A DNA stretch of 64,000 nt from positions 1 through 64,000 of the forward strand of contig NZ_JAJATX010000008.1 of assembly GCF_020866965.1 (NCBI RefSeq). Reading direction: 5' to 3'. Shown here in pieces: positions 18,150 through 26,813 of this stretch; the first letter of the stretch is position 1; each line of letters begins with the position of its first letter. The notes below the pieces were generated by a model. It saw only the letters and a program-made list of their open reading frames with translations. It made no database searches and was not told where the DNA came from. This DNA comes from Microvirga roseola (GTDB lineage: Bacteria > Pseudomonadota > Alphaproteobacteria > Rhizobiales > Beijerinckiaceae). The position numbers and the translations under genes were made by a program.

Positions 18150-20873
18150 TCAGCGCCGCTGCGTGAGCTGCCCCGGCTCGTCGATGCTTGCAACCGGCAG
18201 AGTGACGACCCGAACTTCCGGATCATCGGGATCGACCCTGATGGAAAAGCCGAGATTGCGGCACATCTCCAGCATCGTGGTGTTCTCGCGCAGCACCTGG
18301 CCTTCGATCTCGCGCAGGCCCTCCACCTTCGCCCATTCGATCATTAGGCACATCAGCTCCCAGCCAAGGCCAAGACCCTTGAGGTCCGAGCGCATGAGGA
18401 TGCCGTATTCCCCGGTCTCGTGGTTCGCATCGGCGTGCAGGCGCACGGCCCCCATCATCTCGCCGCTGTCGGCGCCGAAGGCGACGAAGGCGATGGCGCG
18501 GGCGTAATCGAGCTGCGTCAGCCGCGCGAGGAAGGTGTGGCTGAAGTCGCGCACCGGCGCGAAGAAGCGAAGGCGCAGATCCTCCGGCGTGATCCTCTCG
18601 AAGAAGCGCCGGAACTCCTCCTCGTCCTCGGGACGCACAGGACGCACGACTGCCTTGCGCCCGTTGCGCAGGGCAATCGTGCGCTCCCATTCCTTGGGAT
18701 AGGGCCGCACCGCGAAGCGCGGATGCCCCCTGCCCTTGCGGGTCTCGGGCGCAACCGCCACACGCGCATCGACCGCGATCACGCCCGTATGGTCGGCGAG
18801 GAGCGGATTGATGTCGAGCTCACGGATCTCGGGGATATCAGCAGCCATCTGCGCGAGCTTCACGAGCGTGAGCGCAATCGCGCCCTCATCCGCCGCCGGC
18901 ACGTCGCGATAGGCCTTCAGCCTGCGCGACACGCGGGTGCGGGCGATGAGATCGGCGGCGAGCTTCAGGTCGAGGGGCGGAAGCGCCAGCGCCTTGTCGT
19001 CGATGACCTCAACGGCGGTGCCGCCGCGCCCGAAGAGAACGACGGGGCCGAACGAGGCATCGTCCGCGATGCCCATGATAAGCTCCCGGGCTTTCGTCCG
19101 CCGCACCATCGGCTGCACGGTGACGCCGGTCACCGAGGCTTCGGGTTTGAGGCGCGCCGCCCGTTCGAAGATATCGGCGGCGGCCTTGCGAACCGCCTCC
19201 TCCGTGGTGAGGTCGAGCATCACCCCGCCGATATCGGATTTGTGCACTATGTCAGGCGAGAGAATTTTCACCGCCACGGTCGAGCCCTCCGCAAGGATGG
19301 GCCGTGCGGCCTCGGCCGCCTCCTCCGGCGTTTTCGCGAGGATCACGGGTGCCGCGGGAATGTCGTAGGCCCGCAGCAGCGCATTGACCTCGAGCGGATC
19401 GAGCCAGCGGCGGTTCTGCGCCAGCACCCCTGTGACGATCGCCTGGGCCGCCACCGTATCCGGCGCAAAGTCGTGCGGCAGGCTGTCCGGCGTTTCCATC
19501 AATTCGGTCTGCGCCTCGCGGTAGCGCACGAGCTGGAGGAAGCCGCGCACGGCATCTGCCTCAGTGGCGAAATGCGGGATGCGGGCCTCTTCGAAGATGC
19601 GGGCCGAATCCGGGTCCTCGCCGATCCAGGAAGCGAAGACGGGCTTCTGCCGCAGCCCATTCGCGCGGTCGCGCTTGATCACGTCCGTGACAGCCTGTGC
19701 GACCTCGGATGCCGATGCGACGGCTGTCGGTACATTGAGAATGAGGACCGCATCGTTCTCACGGTCTGCGAGCAGCGCCTCCAGCGCTCCCGCATAGCGG
19801 GCGGGATCGGCATCGCCGATGATGTCGATGGGATTGGCCTTGGACCATGTCGGCGGCAGGATGGCATTGAGCTTCTCCCGCGTCTCCTCGGAGATCGTGG
19901 CGAGGGTTCCGCCGAGATCGATGAGCCGGTCGATGGCCAGCACGCCGACGCCGCCGCCATTGGTGAGAACCGCGAGGCGGTTGCCGGGAAAGGGCTTCTG
20001 CCGGCCGAGGGTTTCGGCAGCGGCGAAGAGCTGGTCGAGATCGAGCACGCGCAGGAGGCCCGCACGGCGGAAGACAGCGTCATAGACCGCATCGGACCCG
20101 GCGAGCGCGCCCGTATGGGTCGCTGCCGCGCGCGCGCCCTGCGCATGCCGCCCGGCCTTGATCACGACAACAGGCTTGGTGCGCGCCGCAGCGCGCGCCG
20201 CCGACATGAACTTCTTCGCGTTGCCGATGGACTCGATGTAGAGCAGGATCGCCCGGGTCGATCCATCGGCGGAGAAGTAATCGAGGCAATCGCTGAAATC
20301 GACGTCGACCTTGTCGCCGAGAGAGACGACGGCCGAGAAGCCGACCTGCCGCTGCGCCGCCCATTCAACGAGCCCCACCGCCACCGCTCCCGACTGGGAG
20401 ATGAGAGCGAGATCGCCGGGCTTGGCGCTGTGAGCTGCGAAGCTTGCGTTCATCCGTGCGCGTGGCGCGATCACGCCGATGCAGTTCGGACCGACAATGC
20501 GCAGGCCGTTGCGGCGGGCGGCCCGCATCACCTCGTTGGACAGGGAGCCCTCGCCATAGCCGAGCCCGGCTGTGGCGATGATCGCGGCCGAGACGCCCCT
20601 GCGCCCTGCCTCCTCGATCACATCGAGCACGCCTTTCGGCGGCACGGCGACGATGACGAGATCGGGCGTCTCCGGCAACTTGGCGAGGGAGCGATAGCAG
20701 GGTTTGCCCTCGATCTCGTCATGGTGCGGGTTCACCGGGTAGATCGCGCCCTTGAAACCCCCTTCCATGAGGTTCCTCAGAAAGGTCAAGCCGAGCGATC
20801 CAGGGCGGGGGCTCGCGCCCACAACGGCCACGGAACGGGGGGCGAAGATCTTGTCGAGGCGATAGGTGGACAT
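18150..20873 (-). CDS. PatZ-like fusion: ADP-forming acyl-CoA synthetase plus GNAT acetyltransferase
   Basis: A protein of 907 residues. Order: CoA-binding domain (SVAVVGASPRPGSLG, about 10-130), succinyl-CoA-ligase-like domain (130-460), ATP-grasp (about 480-710) and a C-terminal GNAT (about 735-900). The layout is that of Pat/PatZ protein lysine acetyltransferases, which inactivate acetyl-CoA synthetase by acetylation. The histidine that carries phosphate in active ADP-forming synthetases seems to be kept (H253 in AATHTGALAGSD), so synthetase activity is also possible. It lies 63 bp downstream of a GNAT gene and a histidine kinase on the same strand. Confidence 0.9.
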   Translation of the reverse strand: MSTYRLDKIFAPRSVAVVGASPRPGSLGLTFLRNLMEGGFKGAIYPVNPHHDEIEGKPCYRSLAKLPETPDLVIVAVPPKGVLDVIEEAGRRGVSAAIIATAGLGYGEGSLSNEVMRAARRNGLRIVGPNCIGVIAPRARMNASFAAHSAKPGDLALISQSGAVAVGLVEWAAQRQVGFSAVVSLGDKVDVDFSDCLDYFSADGSTRAILLYIESIGNAKKFMSAARAAARTKPVVVIKAGRHAQGARAAATHTGALAGSDAVYDAVFRRAGLLRVLDLDQLFAAAETLGRQKPFPGNRLAVLTNGGGVGVLAIDRLIDLGGTLATISEETREKLNAILPPTWSKANPIDIIGDADPARYAGALEALLADRENDAVLILNVPTAVASASEVAQAVTDVIKRDRANGLRQKPVFASWIGEDPDSARIFEEARIPHFATEADAVRGFLQLVRYREAQTELMETPDSLPHDFAPDTVAAQAIVTGVLAQNRRWLDPLEVNALLRAYDIPAAPVILAKTPEEAAEAARPILAEGSTVAVKILSPDIVHKSDIGGVMLDLTTEEAVRKAAADIFERAARLKPEASVTGVTVQPMVRRTKARELIMGIADDASFGPVVLFGRGGTAVEVIDDKALALPPLDLKLAADLIARTRVSRRLKAYRDVPAADEGAIALTLVKLAQMAADIPEIRELDINPLLADHTGVIAVDARVAVAPETRKGRGHPRFAVRPYPKEWERTIALRNGRKAVVRPVRPEDEEEFRRFFERITPEDLRLRFFAPVRDFSHTFLARLTQLDYARAIAFVAFGADSGEMMGAVRLHADANHETGEYGILMRSDLKGLGLGWELMCLMIEWAKVEGLREIEGQVLRENTTMLEMCRNLGFSIRVDPDDPEVRVVTLPVASIDEPGQLTQRR

Positions 20874-20936
20874 GAGCGATCCTTCGTCTCGCAGGGCGAC
20901 GTCGTGTCCCGGAAGCTAGTAGCACTTCGTGACGGA

Positions 20937-21383
20937 TCAATCACCCGTCCAGCGGTAGCGCACATCCGGCAACCGCTCCGGGTTGCCCGAGCCGTCGGTG
21001 GTCTCGACGGGCTTGAACCCGCGCCGCTCGTAGAACTGGCGCGCCTGCAGGTTGTCCTGGAAGGTCCAGAGGTCGAGCTGCCGGCGTCCCTTCTTGATGA
21101 CGAAGAGAAGAGCCGAGCCCACGCCCTGTCCATGCCAAGCCGGGTCGACATAGAGATGATCGAGCTGGTCCCGGCTTGCCGCCGCGAAGCCGATCAGTTC
21201 GTAGCCCTCCTCGGCGAGCCACATGGTGCTGTTGGGAAAGACCTTCTCCTCGAAGAAGGCCAGATCCTCCTCGGGCGTATGGAGATCGGGCAGGTACGGC
21301 AGGGAAATGTTACGCACGCGGCGATGCAGCCGGGCGACGGCCTCCATGTCGGAGAATTCGGCGCGTCGGACCTTGATCGGCAT
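20937..21383 (-). CDS. GNAT family N-acetyltransferase
   Basis: A protein of 148 residues. The acetyl-CoA-binding motif A is LDHLYVDPAWHGQGVGSALL (Q/RxxGxG/A), followed by the typical ARQFYERRGFKPVE. The substrate is unknown. Its ATG overlaps the stop of the upstream histidine kinase gene by one base (TAATG), so it is translationally coupled to that kinase. Confidence 0.9.
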   Translation of the reverse strand: MPIKVRRAEFSDMEAVARLHRRVRNISLPYLPDLHTPEEDLAFFEEKVFPNSTMWLAEEGYELIGFAAASRDQLDHLYVDPAWHGQGVGSALLFVIKKGRRQLDLWTFQDNLQARQFYERRGFKPVETTDGSGNPERLPDVRYRWTGD

Positions 21384-23998
21384 TATTCCGCCAGGACCCG
21401 CGTGGGCGGGAAGATGACCTCGACGAGGGTGCCCTCGTTCGGGTGGCTTGCGATCTGAAGAGCGCCGCGGTTCGCCTCCACCAGCGCCTTGGTGAGCGGC
21501 AGGCCGAGGCCCGTGCCGCCGCGCCTGCGGGCGGTGGCTATCTGGCGGAAGGGTTCGAGCGCCGCCTCGACCTCCTGCTCCGTCATGCCGATGCCCGTGT
21601 CGCGCACGCGGAAAGCGACCTCGCCCCGGTCGGTCAGGGCCGTCGAGACGATGACCTGCCCGCCCGCATCGGTGAACTTGATGGCGTTGGAGACGAGGTT
21701 GAGCACGATCTGGCGCATGGAGCGCTCGTCGGCCATCACGGGGGGCAGCTTGGCTGCAAAGCTCGTGCGCATGACGATCCGTTCGCGCGCGGCCTGCGGC
21801 TGCAGCAGGGCGACGCAGGAGGAGACCAGATCGTTGAGGTTCACGCCGATGAAGGACAGTTCCAGGCGCCCCGCCTCGACCTTGGCGAGATCGAGAAGAT
21901 CGTTGACGAGGCTGATGACATGCGCACCGGAGGCGTGGACGTCCTTGAGATATTCCTTGTAGCGCTCGTTGCCGATGGGGCCGAAGCGCTCCTCCAGCAT
22001 CACCTCGGCAAAGCCGATGATGGCGTTGAGCGGCGTACGGATCTCGTGGCTGATCTTGGCCAGCAGGTCCGATTTCTGCGCGCTCGCCTCCTCGGCCGCG
22101 CGCCTGGCGCCCACAAGCTCGCCTTCCGCCTTCTTGAAGGAGGTGATGTCGCGCAGAACGGCGCAGAACTTGCGGCCGGGCCCGTCGTTCATCCGGCCCA
22201 TGGTCATGAAGAGCGGGATCGTGCCGCCCTGGCGCACCCGGCCGAGGACCTCGCGCCCGTCATTGAGCAGGCTCGCCATGCCCGGCGAGCGTAGCCCATC
22301 GAGATAGTCGAGCGCCACCATGTGGCTCTCGGGCGCGAGCAGCACGGTGATCGCATCTCCCACCACCTGCCGCTCATCATAGCCGAAGAGCGCCTCCGCG
22401 GAGCGGTTGAGGGAGAGAATGCGCCCGGTCTCGTCGAGGACGATGACGCCGTCGGTCGCCGTGTCGAGAATGGCCTCGAGTTCGTGGATCCGTCCCTCGC
22501 TCTGGCGCTGTCCGGCGTCAGAGCCGAGGCTCTTCCGCACAATCATCAGGCTTGCCGGCTCGCCGTTCCACTCGGCGGAGGAGAGACGTGCGCTGACGGG
22601 GACGGTCTCGTCCTGCCGGGTCGAGAGCGTAAGCAGGACATCCTCTTCTGCCGGAGCGGGCATGGCGCGGAACAGGCGCTTGAGGCCGCCTGCCGCCCTC
22701 ACCTGCTCCACAGCCTCGAAACCCGCCAGATTGAGAAGAAAGCGGTTGGCGAAGAGGATGGCGTCGCCGCGATGGATCAGGATCCCGATCGGCAAGCGGT
22801 CGAGCACGGGAGCGCCATGGAAGATTTCGGCCGGCTGAAGCGGCGGAGCTACTCCCTGCTCCGGCGTTGCCCCTTCAGGGGAAGGCTCGCGCTGCGGCGA
22901 GCCTCCGTCCTCGAAGCGGGCGCCCAGGGCCCGCGCGATCTCGCGGAAGGCGTTGCGCTCCGTCTGCGACAGGCCTGAGGAAGCGGCAGGGCGGGGCCTT
23001 TCGCTGGGCTCCGCCGGAACCTCGTCAGGCCTGTTGCCCGACAGGGCCTCCGCGACCTTGTCGCGGAGATGGGTGAACCATTGATCGTCGTCCGGGGACG
23101 AAGCTTCGGAGCCCGCACCCTCCCGGCTGTCCGCCGGAGACGCCAGTTCCCTGGCCTCGTCAAGGCGCAGGACGCCGAAGCCGCGGAAGCCCGTCAGCTC
23201 GCGATGCGCACCGAAGACGGGCATGCCCGCCCACTCGACGGGCACCTGCCGGAGCGGGCTGTCGGCCTTCCAGAGGAGGGAGCACCCGCTCCAGGTCTCG
23301 CGGCGCGCGAACAGCCCCGCGACAATGCCTTCCGGATCCTCGGCAACGGAGCGGACGACCTCATCCCAGGTCAGCCCGACGATACTGGACGACCGGGGCC
23401 CAACGGCTTGGGCCAGTGCCGGCGACACATGGGTGAAGCGCGTGGAGGCGTCAGTCTGCCAGGTGAAGCGGATCGTCCCGCTCGGCTTGTCCTGCGGAGA
23501 TGCAATTTCGGCAGCGGCGGACATCTGTGCGTCTGCGATCTCCCCTTCCGTCGGAGCCAGGCGGGCGCGTGACGCAGATTTGGGGACGGGACCGACAAGG
23601 GCGGTGACGAGCACGACCTCCCCCTCACCCAGGCCGACGAGGCGGCAGGCGCAGGTCACCGGCAGCCAGGGGCGGGCCGGATCGAGGCGCAGGCGCTCAA
23701 GGCGTGTGCCCTCCCGAGGAGCCAGTCCTGCGCTGAGCTCCTTCAGGCGCTCCCGGGCCTTGAACTCGGCGACGAGGCAACCGCTTGCGTCGGCAAAGGC
23801 CTCCCGCAACCCCTCGGCGGCCGGGGACGCCCAGAGAAGCCGCTCCACGGCCCGATCCCAGACGAGCACGCCCGATCCGGGCCTGACCACACCGGCCATT
23901 CCGGGATCGGCGGCCAGTCGCGCGATCATTGCCTCATAGCGGTTTGGAGCATCCGTCATGAACGGTCTCGGCCTCACCCCTGCCTGGGAGTCATTCAA
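21383..23998 (-). CDS. PAS-domain sensor histidine kinase, PdhS/PleC/DivJ type
   Basis: A protein of 871 residues with no clear membrane segment. A long variable N-terminus is followed by PAS-like regions (about 150-260 and 395-490) and a clear PAS domain (about 520-630, AILDTATDGVIVLDETGR). The HisKA helix has the phosphorylated H651 (KISHEIRTPLNAIIGFAEVM). A HATPase_c domain has N, G1 and G2 boxes (LVSNAIKF, DTGIGM, GGTGLGLPL). The run EERFGPIGNERYKEYLKDVH is a hallmark of the PdhS/PleC/DivJ kinases that act on DivK in the CtrA cell-cycle pathway. The start may instead be the ATG at 23959. Confidence 0.88.
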   Translation of the reverse strand: MNDSQAGVRPRPFMTDAPNRYEAMIARLAADPGMAGVVRPGSGVLVWDRAVERLLWASPAAEGLREAFADASGCLVAEFKARERLKELSAGLAPREGTRLERLRLDPARPWLPVTCACRLVGLGEGEVVLVTALVGPVPKSASRARLAPTEGEIADAQMSAAAEIASPQDKPSGTIRFTWQTDASTRFTHVSPALAQAVGPRSSSIVGLTWDEVVRSVAEDPEGIVAGLFARRETWSGCSLLWKADSPLRQVPVEWAGMPVFGAHRELTGFRGFGVLRLDEARELASPADSREGAGSEASSPDDDQWFTHLRDKVAEALSGNRPDEVPAEPSERPRPAASSGLSQTERNAFREIARALGARFEDGGSPQREPSPEGATPEQGVAPPLQPAEIFHGAPVLDRLPIGILIHRGDAILFANRFLLNLAGFEAVEQVRAAGGLKRLFRAMPAPAEEDVLLTLSTRQDETVPVSARLSSAEWNGEPASLMIVRKSLGSDAGQRQSEGRIHELEAILDTATDGVIVLDETGRILSLNRSAEALFGYDERQVVGDAITVLLAPESHMVALDYLDGLRSPGMASLLNDGREVLGRVRQGGTIPLFMTMGRMNDGPGRKFCAVLRDITSFKKAEGELVGARRAAEEASAQKSDLLAKISHEIRTPLNAIIGFAEVMLEERFGPIGNERYKEYLKDVHASGAHVISLVNDLLDLAKVEAGRLELSFIGVNLNDLVSSCVALLQPQAARERIVMRTSFAAKLPPVMADERSMRQIVLNLVSNAIKFTDAGGQVIVSTALTDRGEVAFRVRDTGIGMTEQEVEAALEPFRQIATARRRGGTGLGLPLTKALVEANRGALQIASHPNEGTLVEVIFPPTRVLAE

Positions 23999-24100
23999 GA
24001 AGAGGTTCTAACCAACAACGGGCAGGGAACATAGACGGCAGAACACTTGATTCCTTTTACTTTCAGGTAACCTTAATAGAAAGCGGCGGGGAGTTGATTT

Positions 24101-24129
24101 TGCAGCGCACAATGATATTGTGCACCGCA
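24101..24129. promoter_or_regulatory. Candidate PhaR operator before the phasin gene
   Basis: TGCAGCGCA and TGCACCGCA (both TGC-N3-GCA) flank and overlap a palindrome GCACAAT-GAT-ATTGTGC (24107-24123), 38-66 bases before the phasin ATG. PhaR, the repressor of phasin genes, binds TGC-N3-GCA type sequences in Paracoccus. phaR itself is not in the window. Confidence 0.5.
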
Positions 24130-24166
24130 CAAGTCACAAGATTCCAATGACGATACGGAGCGAGCA

Positions 24167-24547
24167 ATGGCAACCAATCCCAACCAAAACTACGAAGTCC
24201 CGGCTGAGATGCGCGATTTCGCTGAGAAGAGCGTCGAGCAGGCCCGCAAAGCCATCGACGGCTTCATGAACGCGGCCCAGAAGACGGTCGATACCTTCGA
24301 GGGCTCCGCGAACACCGTTCAGTCCAGCGCCAAAGACGCCACCCGCAAGACCTTCACCTATGCCGAGCAGAACATCGCGGCAGCCTTCGACCTCGCCCAG
24401 AAGATGGTGCGCGCGAAGGACATGCAGGAGGCCATGCAGATCCAGGCCGAATTCGTCCGCTCGCAGTTCGAGGCGATGCAGACGCAGATGAAGGAATTCG
24501 GCTCCATGGCCCAATCGGCCATGAAACAGCCGGGCTCGAAGAAGTAA
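24167..24547 (+). CDS. phaP: Phasin (polyhydroxyalkanoate granule protein)
   Basis: A protein of 126 residues, all alpha-helical and without cysteine. It has the Phasin_2 pattern EMRDFAEKSVEQARKAIDGF, then FEGSANTVQSSAKDATRKTF and a C-terminal AMQIQAEFVRSQFEAMQ. Phasins coat polyhydroxyalkanoate granules in the cytoplasm and limit their size. ACGGAGCGAG precedes the ATG. A second phasin-like gene follows 35 bases later, and a PhaR-like operator lies upstream. Confidence 0.93.
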   Translation: MATNPNQNYEVPAEMRDFAEKSVEQARKAIDGFMNAAQKTVDTFEGSANTVQSSAKDATRKTFTYAEQNIAAAFDLAQKMVRAKDMQEAMQIQAEFVRSQFEAMQTQMKEFGSMAQSAMKQPGSKK

Positions 24548-24582
24548 GCGCCGACCCTCAAGAACCATTGCGAGGACCTGCC

Positions 24583-25101
24583 ATGGCGGAACCCAAGAAG
24601 ATGCGCACAAGAACCCCCAAAGCTGCGAGCGCCAAACCGGATACGAAGCCGGATCTGGTCGAGATGGCGGCCGTGACGGCGATTGAGATCCCGAGCACTG
24701 TCGAGGCGGTGCCCGCTCCAGCAGCGCCTGCTCCCAAGGCTTCCGCCAGGAAGGCGCAGAAGATCGAAGCCGGGACCGCGCCCTCCCCGGTCCGCGAGCA
24801 TGGCGACGCCCTGCGCCTCGCCATGGGCGAGTCCCTGGCGGCCTCCGCCAGAGGCGCCCTCGAAGTCAGCGACAAGGTTATCGATGCGCTGCAGAGCCAG
24901 AGCCATGCTGCTCTGGACCTGTGGCGGGGCGCCTTCAGCACTCCTCACCTTCCCGAGGCCTTTCACAACCAGGCCAGCGCTGCGCGCCAAGCCTACGAGA
25001 CGGCCTCCGCCCAGTGGAAGGACATCGCGGAGACGGCGGCGCGCTGGATGACCAGAAGCGTCGAGCCGCTTCAATCGGCCCTGCAGCGTCCCATGCGCTG
25101 A
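24583..25101 (+). CDS. Phasin-like protein with alanine/proline/lysine-rich N-terminus
   Basis: A protein of 172 residues. The first 70 are basic and rich in A, P and K (PKKMRTRTPKAASAK...), similar to the histone-like tails of some PHA-granule and nucleoid-binding phasins. The rest is helical (LRLAMGESLAASARGALEVS) and resembles the phasin family. The ATG at 24583 has GAGGA 6 bases upstream and is preferred to a TTG five codons earlier. It follows the phasin gene closely and ends in a strong terminator. It might link granules to DNA; this is inference. Confidence 0.75.
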   Translation: MAEPKKMRTRTPKAASAKPDTKPDLVEMAAVTAIEIPSTVEAVPAPAAPAPKASARKAQKIEAGTAPSPVREHGDALRLAMGESLAASARGALEVSDKVIDALQSQSHAALDLWRGAFSTPHLPEAFHNQASAARQAYETASAQWKDIAETAARWMTRSVEPLQSALQRPMR

Positions 25102-25132
25102 GCAAATCTATCGGCGGCAGGCATGATGCGTT

Positions 25133-25160
25133 AAGGCTTGGCCATGACTGGCCAAGCCTT
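25133..25160 (+). terminator. Terminator of the phasin operon, overlapping the next start codon
   Basis: AAGGCTTGGCC and GGCCAAGCCTT form an 11-bp stem with loop ATGACT, followed by TTCCTTTT. The ATG in the loop (25144) is the likely start codon of the Nudix gene. Confidence 0.85.
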
Positions 25161-25593
25161 TTCCTTTTCGCCCTCGCCGATCCCGGCCGCCATCGCCGTC
25201 GTCGTCCATGAGGGGAAGGCCCTGCTCGTCCGGCGCGCCAACCCGCCGGATGCCGGCCTGTGGGGCTTTCCGGGCGGCAAGATCGATTTCGGCGAGACGG
25301 TCAGGGACGCGGCCACGCGCGAGCTTCTGGAGGAGACTGGCATCCGCGCCGAGGCGCAGGAGATCATCACCACCCTCGATATCCTGGTGCGGGCCGATGA
25401 CGGCGGCGTCCGGCAGCATTTCATTCTCATCGCGGTCAGATGCCGGTGGCTTTCCGGAAGCCCGAAGGCCGGCGACGACGCCCTGGAGGCTGGTTGGATT
25501 CCGGTTGCGGACCTCCACCCGGACAGGCTGCCCATGAGCGCCGATGTGGATGTCATCGCCCGGCGCGTCGAGGCGCTTGCCCGCGAGGACTGA
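25144..25593 (+). CDS. Nudix hydrolase, ADP-ribose pyrophosphatase-like
   Basis: A protein of 149 residues with a canonical Nudix box GGKIDFGETVRDAATRELLE-ETGI and a preceding GLWGFPGG. The fold starts by about residue 15 (IPAAIAVVVHEGKALLVRR), as in small ADP-ribose/8-oxo-dGTP-type Nudix enzymes. Substrate not determinable. No ATG or GTG other than 25144 is available in the right place, and this start lies in the loop of the preceding terminator hairpin, with no free Shine-Dalgarno sequence. Confidence 0.88.
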   Translation: MTGQAFSFSPSPIPAAIAVVVHEGKALLVRRANPPDAGLWGFPGGKIDFGETVRDAATRELLEETGIRAEAQEIITTLDILVRADDGGVRQHFILIAVRCRWLSGSPKAGDDALEAGWIPVADLHPDRLPMSADVDVIARRVEALARED

Positions 25594-25884
25594 GCCTCAA
25601 AAAGAAAAGCCCCGCCTTGGGGGGAAGCAGGGCCAAGTTCTCATTGTCTCGCGCTTTGAGCCAAACAGGCAAACTGCGTGCCTTATGTACGCATGATTGA
25701 AGACCAAGCGTCAATCGAGCCGCCGAAATGTTGGTTTATGAAAAGTAAACGTTCATAGATCATCAATCATATCTCAAGCGAAACATAGTATCGGCATTGC
25801 ATGTCTTCCCATGCTGCCCTTATTACTCCGGCGACAGGCAATAAATGCCTAGCCCAATTGATCGCTCACTACGGAACAAAACAA

Positions 25885-26592
25885 ATGCGTACCTCTGTCT
25901 TCGGCTTGCTTGCCGGCACCGCGGCTCTCATTGCCGCTTCGACCGCTTCCGCCGCCGACCTTCCGTCGCGCTACAGCCCGGCTCCGGCCTACAATGCCGC
26001 TCCCCCGATCTTCACCTGGACCGGCTTCTATGCCGGCGTGAACGCAGGCTACGGCTGGAGCACCGGCGACAGCCGCTACTACGATCCGGCCTTCGGCTAT
26101 ATCGGCAGCAGCCGGAAGGGCGGCTTCGTCGGCGGCGCTCAGGCTGGCTACAACTACCAGCTCGGGATGTTCGTCCTCGGCGCCGAAACCGACCTGCAAT
26201 ACGCCGCCGTCGGCAATAAGGGCGCCTCCTACGGCGCTACCTACTACCCCGGCGACGATGACGGCTATTTCGGCACGATCCGCGCCCGCCTCGGCGTCGC
26301 CTTCGACCGCGCTCTCGTCTACGGCACCGGCGGCTTCGCCTACGGCGACATCGGCGGCAACCGCGCCTACGACCCGGTCCTCGGCTACCATCGCGACAAC
26401 AGCACCAATGGCGGCTGGACCCTTGGCGGCGGCGTGGAATATGCCGTGACGGACAACTTCACCGCAAAGGTCGAAGGTCTCTATGTCGATCTCGACACGA
26501 AGAGCAACTACGCACTCGGCGAGATCGTCGGCACCCGCCGCGACACCGAGTTCGGCGTTGTGCGCGCCGGCGTGAACTACAAGTTCAACTGA
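25885..26592 (+). CDS. Outer-membrane beta-barrel protein, Omp25/Omp31 type
   Basis: A protein of 235 residues: signal peptide MRTSVFGLLAGTAALIAASTASA, short linker (ADLPSRYSPAPAYNAAPP) and an 8-stranded barrel starting FTWTGFYAGVNAGYGW. It contains repeated glycine/aromatic strands (LGVAFDRALVYGTGGFAYGD) and ends ...RAGVNYKFN, a typical C-terminal barrel strand. The start at 25885 gives a clean signal peptide, although an in-frame ATG occurs 28 codons upstream. Such proteins are abundant structural porin-like proteins in Rhizobiales. A strong terminator follows. Confidence 0.9.
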   Translation: MRTSVFGLLAGTAALIAASTASAADLPSRYSPAPAYNAAPPIFTWTGFYAGVNAGYGWSTGDSRYYDPAFGYIGSSRKGGFVGGAQAGYNYQLGMFVLGAETDLQYAAVGNKGASYGATYYPGDDDGYFGTIRARLGVAFDRALVYGTGGFAYGDIGGNRAYDPVLGYHRDNSTNGGWTLGGGVEYAVTDNFTAKVEGLYVDLDTKSNYALGEIVGTRRDTEFGVVRAGVNYKFN

Positions 26593-26615
26593 TCGCTGAC
26601 ACAGTGCGACCAGGA

Positions 26616-26640
26616 AAGGCCCGGTGCTCCGCCGGGCCTT
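26616..26640 (+). terminator. Terminator of the Omp25/31-like gene
   Basis: AAGGCCCGG and CCGGGCCTT form a 9-bp stem with a 7-base loop, followed by TTTTCTT. Confidence 0.9.
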
Positions 26641-26813
26641 TTTTCTTGGCTTCGGCCTGAGGTTGAATTCAGTCGGTATATGATTTCTTATAGCGGAAGG
26701 CGCGCATGCGACGCGCCTGCAGGTAGTGCGCCAGGAGCGCCAGCCAACGATACGATCGGGGGTGTCCGGGACGATAGGCCCATAGCCGCTCTGAGGTGGC
26801 TGGGAGTTTGCCA

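Noticed and set aside
18420-21458. A 1012-codon open frame on the + strand opposite the PatZ-like gene
   Set aside because: It is the antisense of a strongly conserved gene. Its translation lacks any family signature and is rich in H, R, G and E, as antisense frames of GC-rich genes are.
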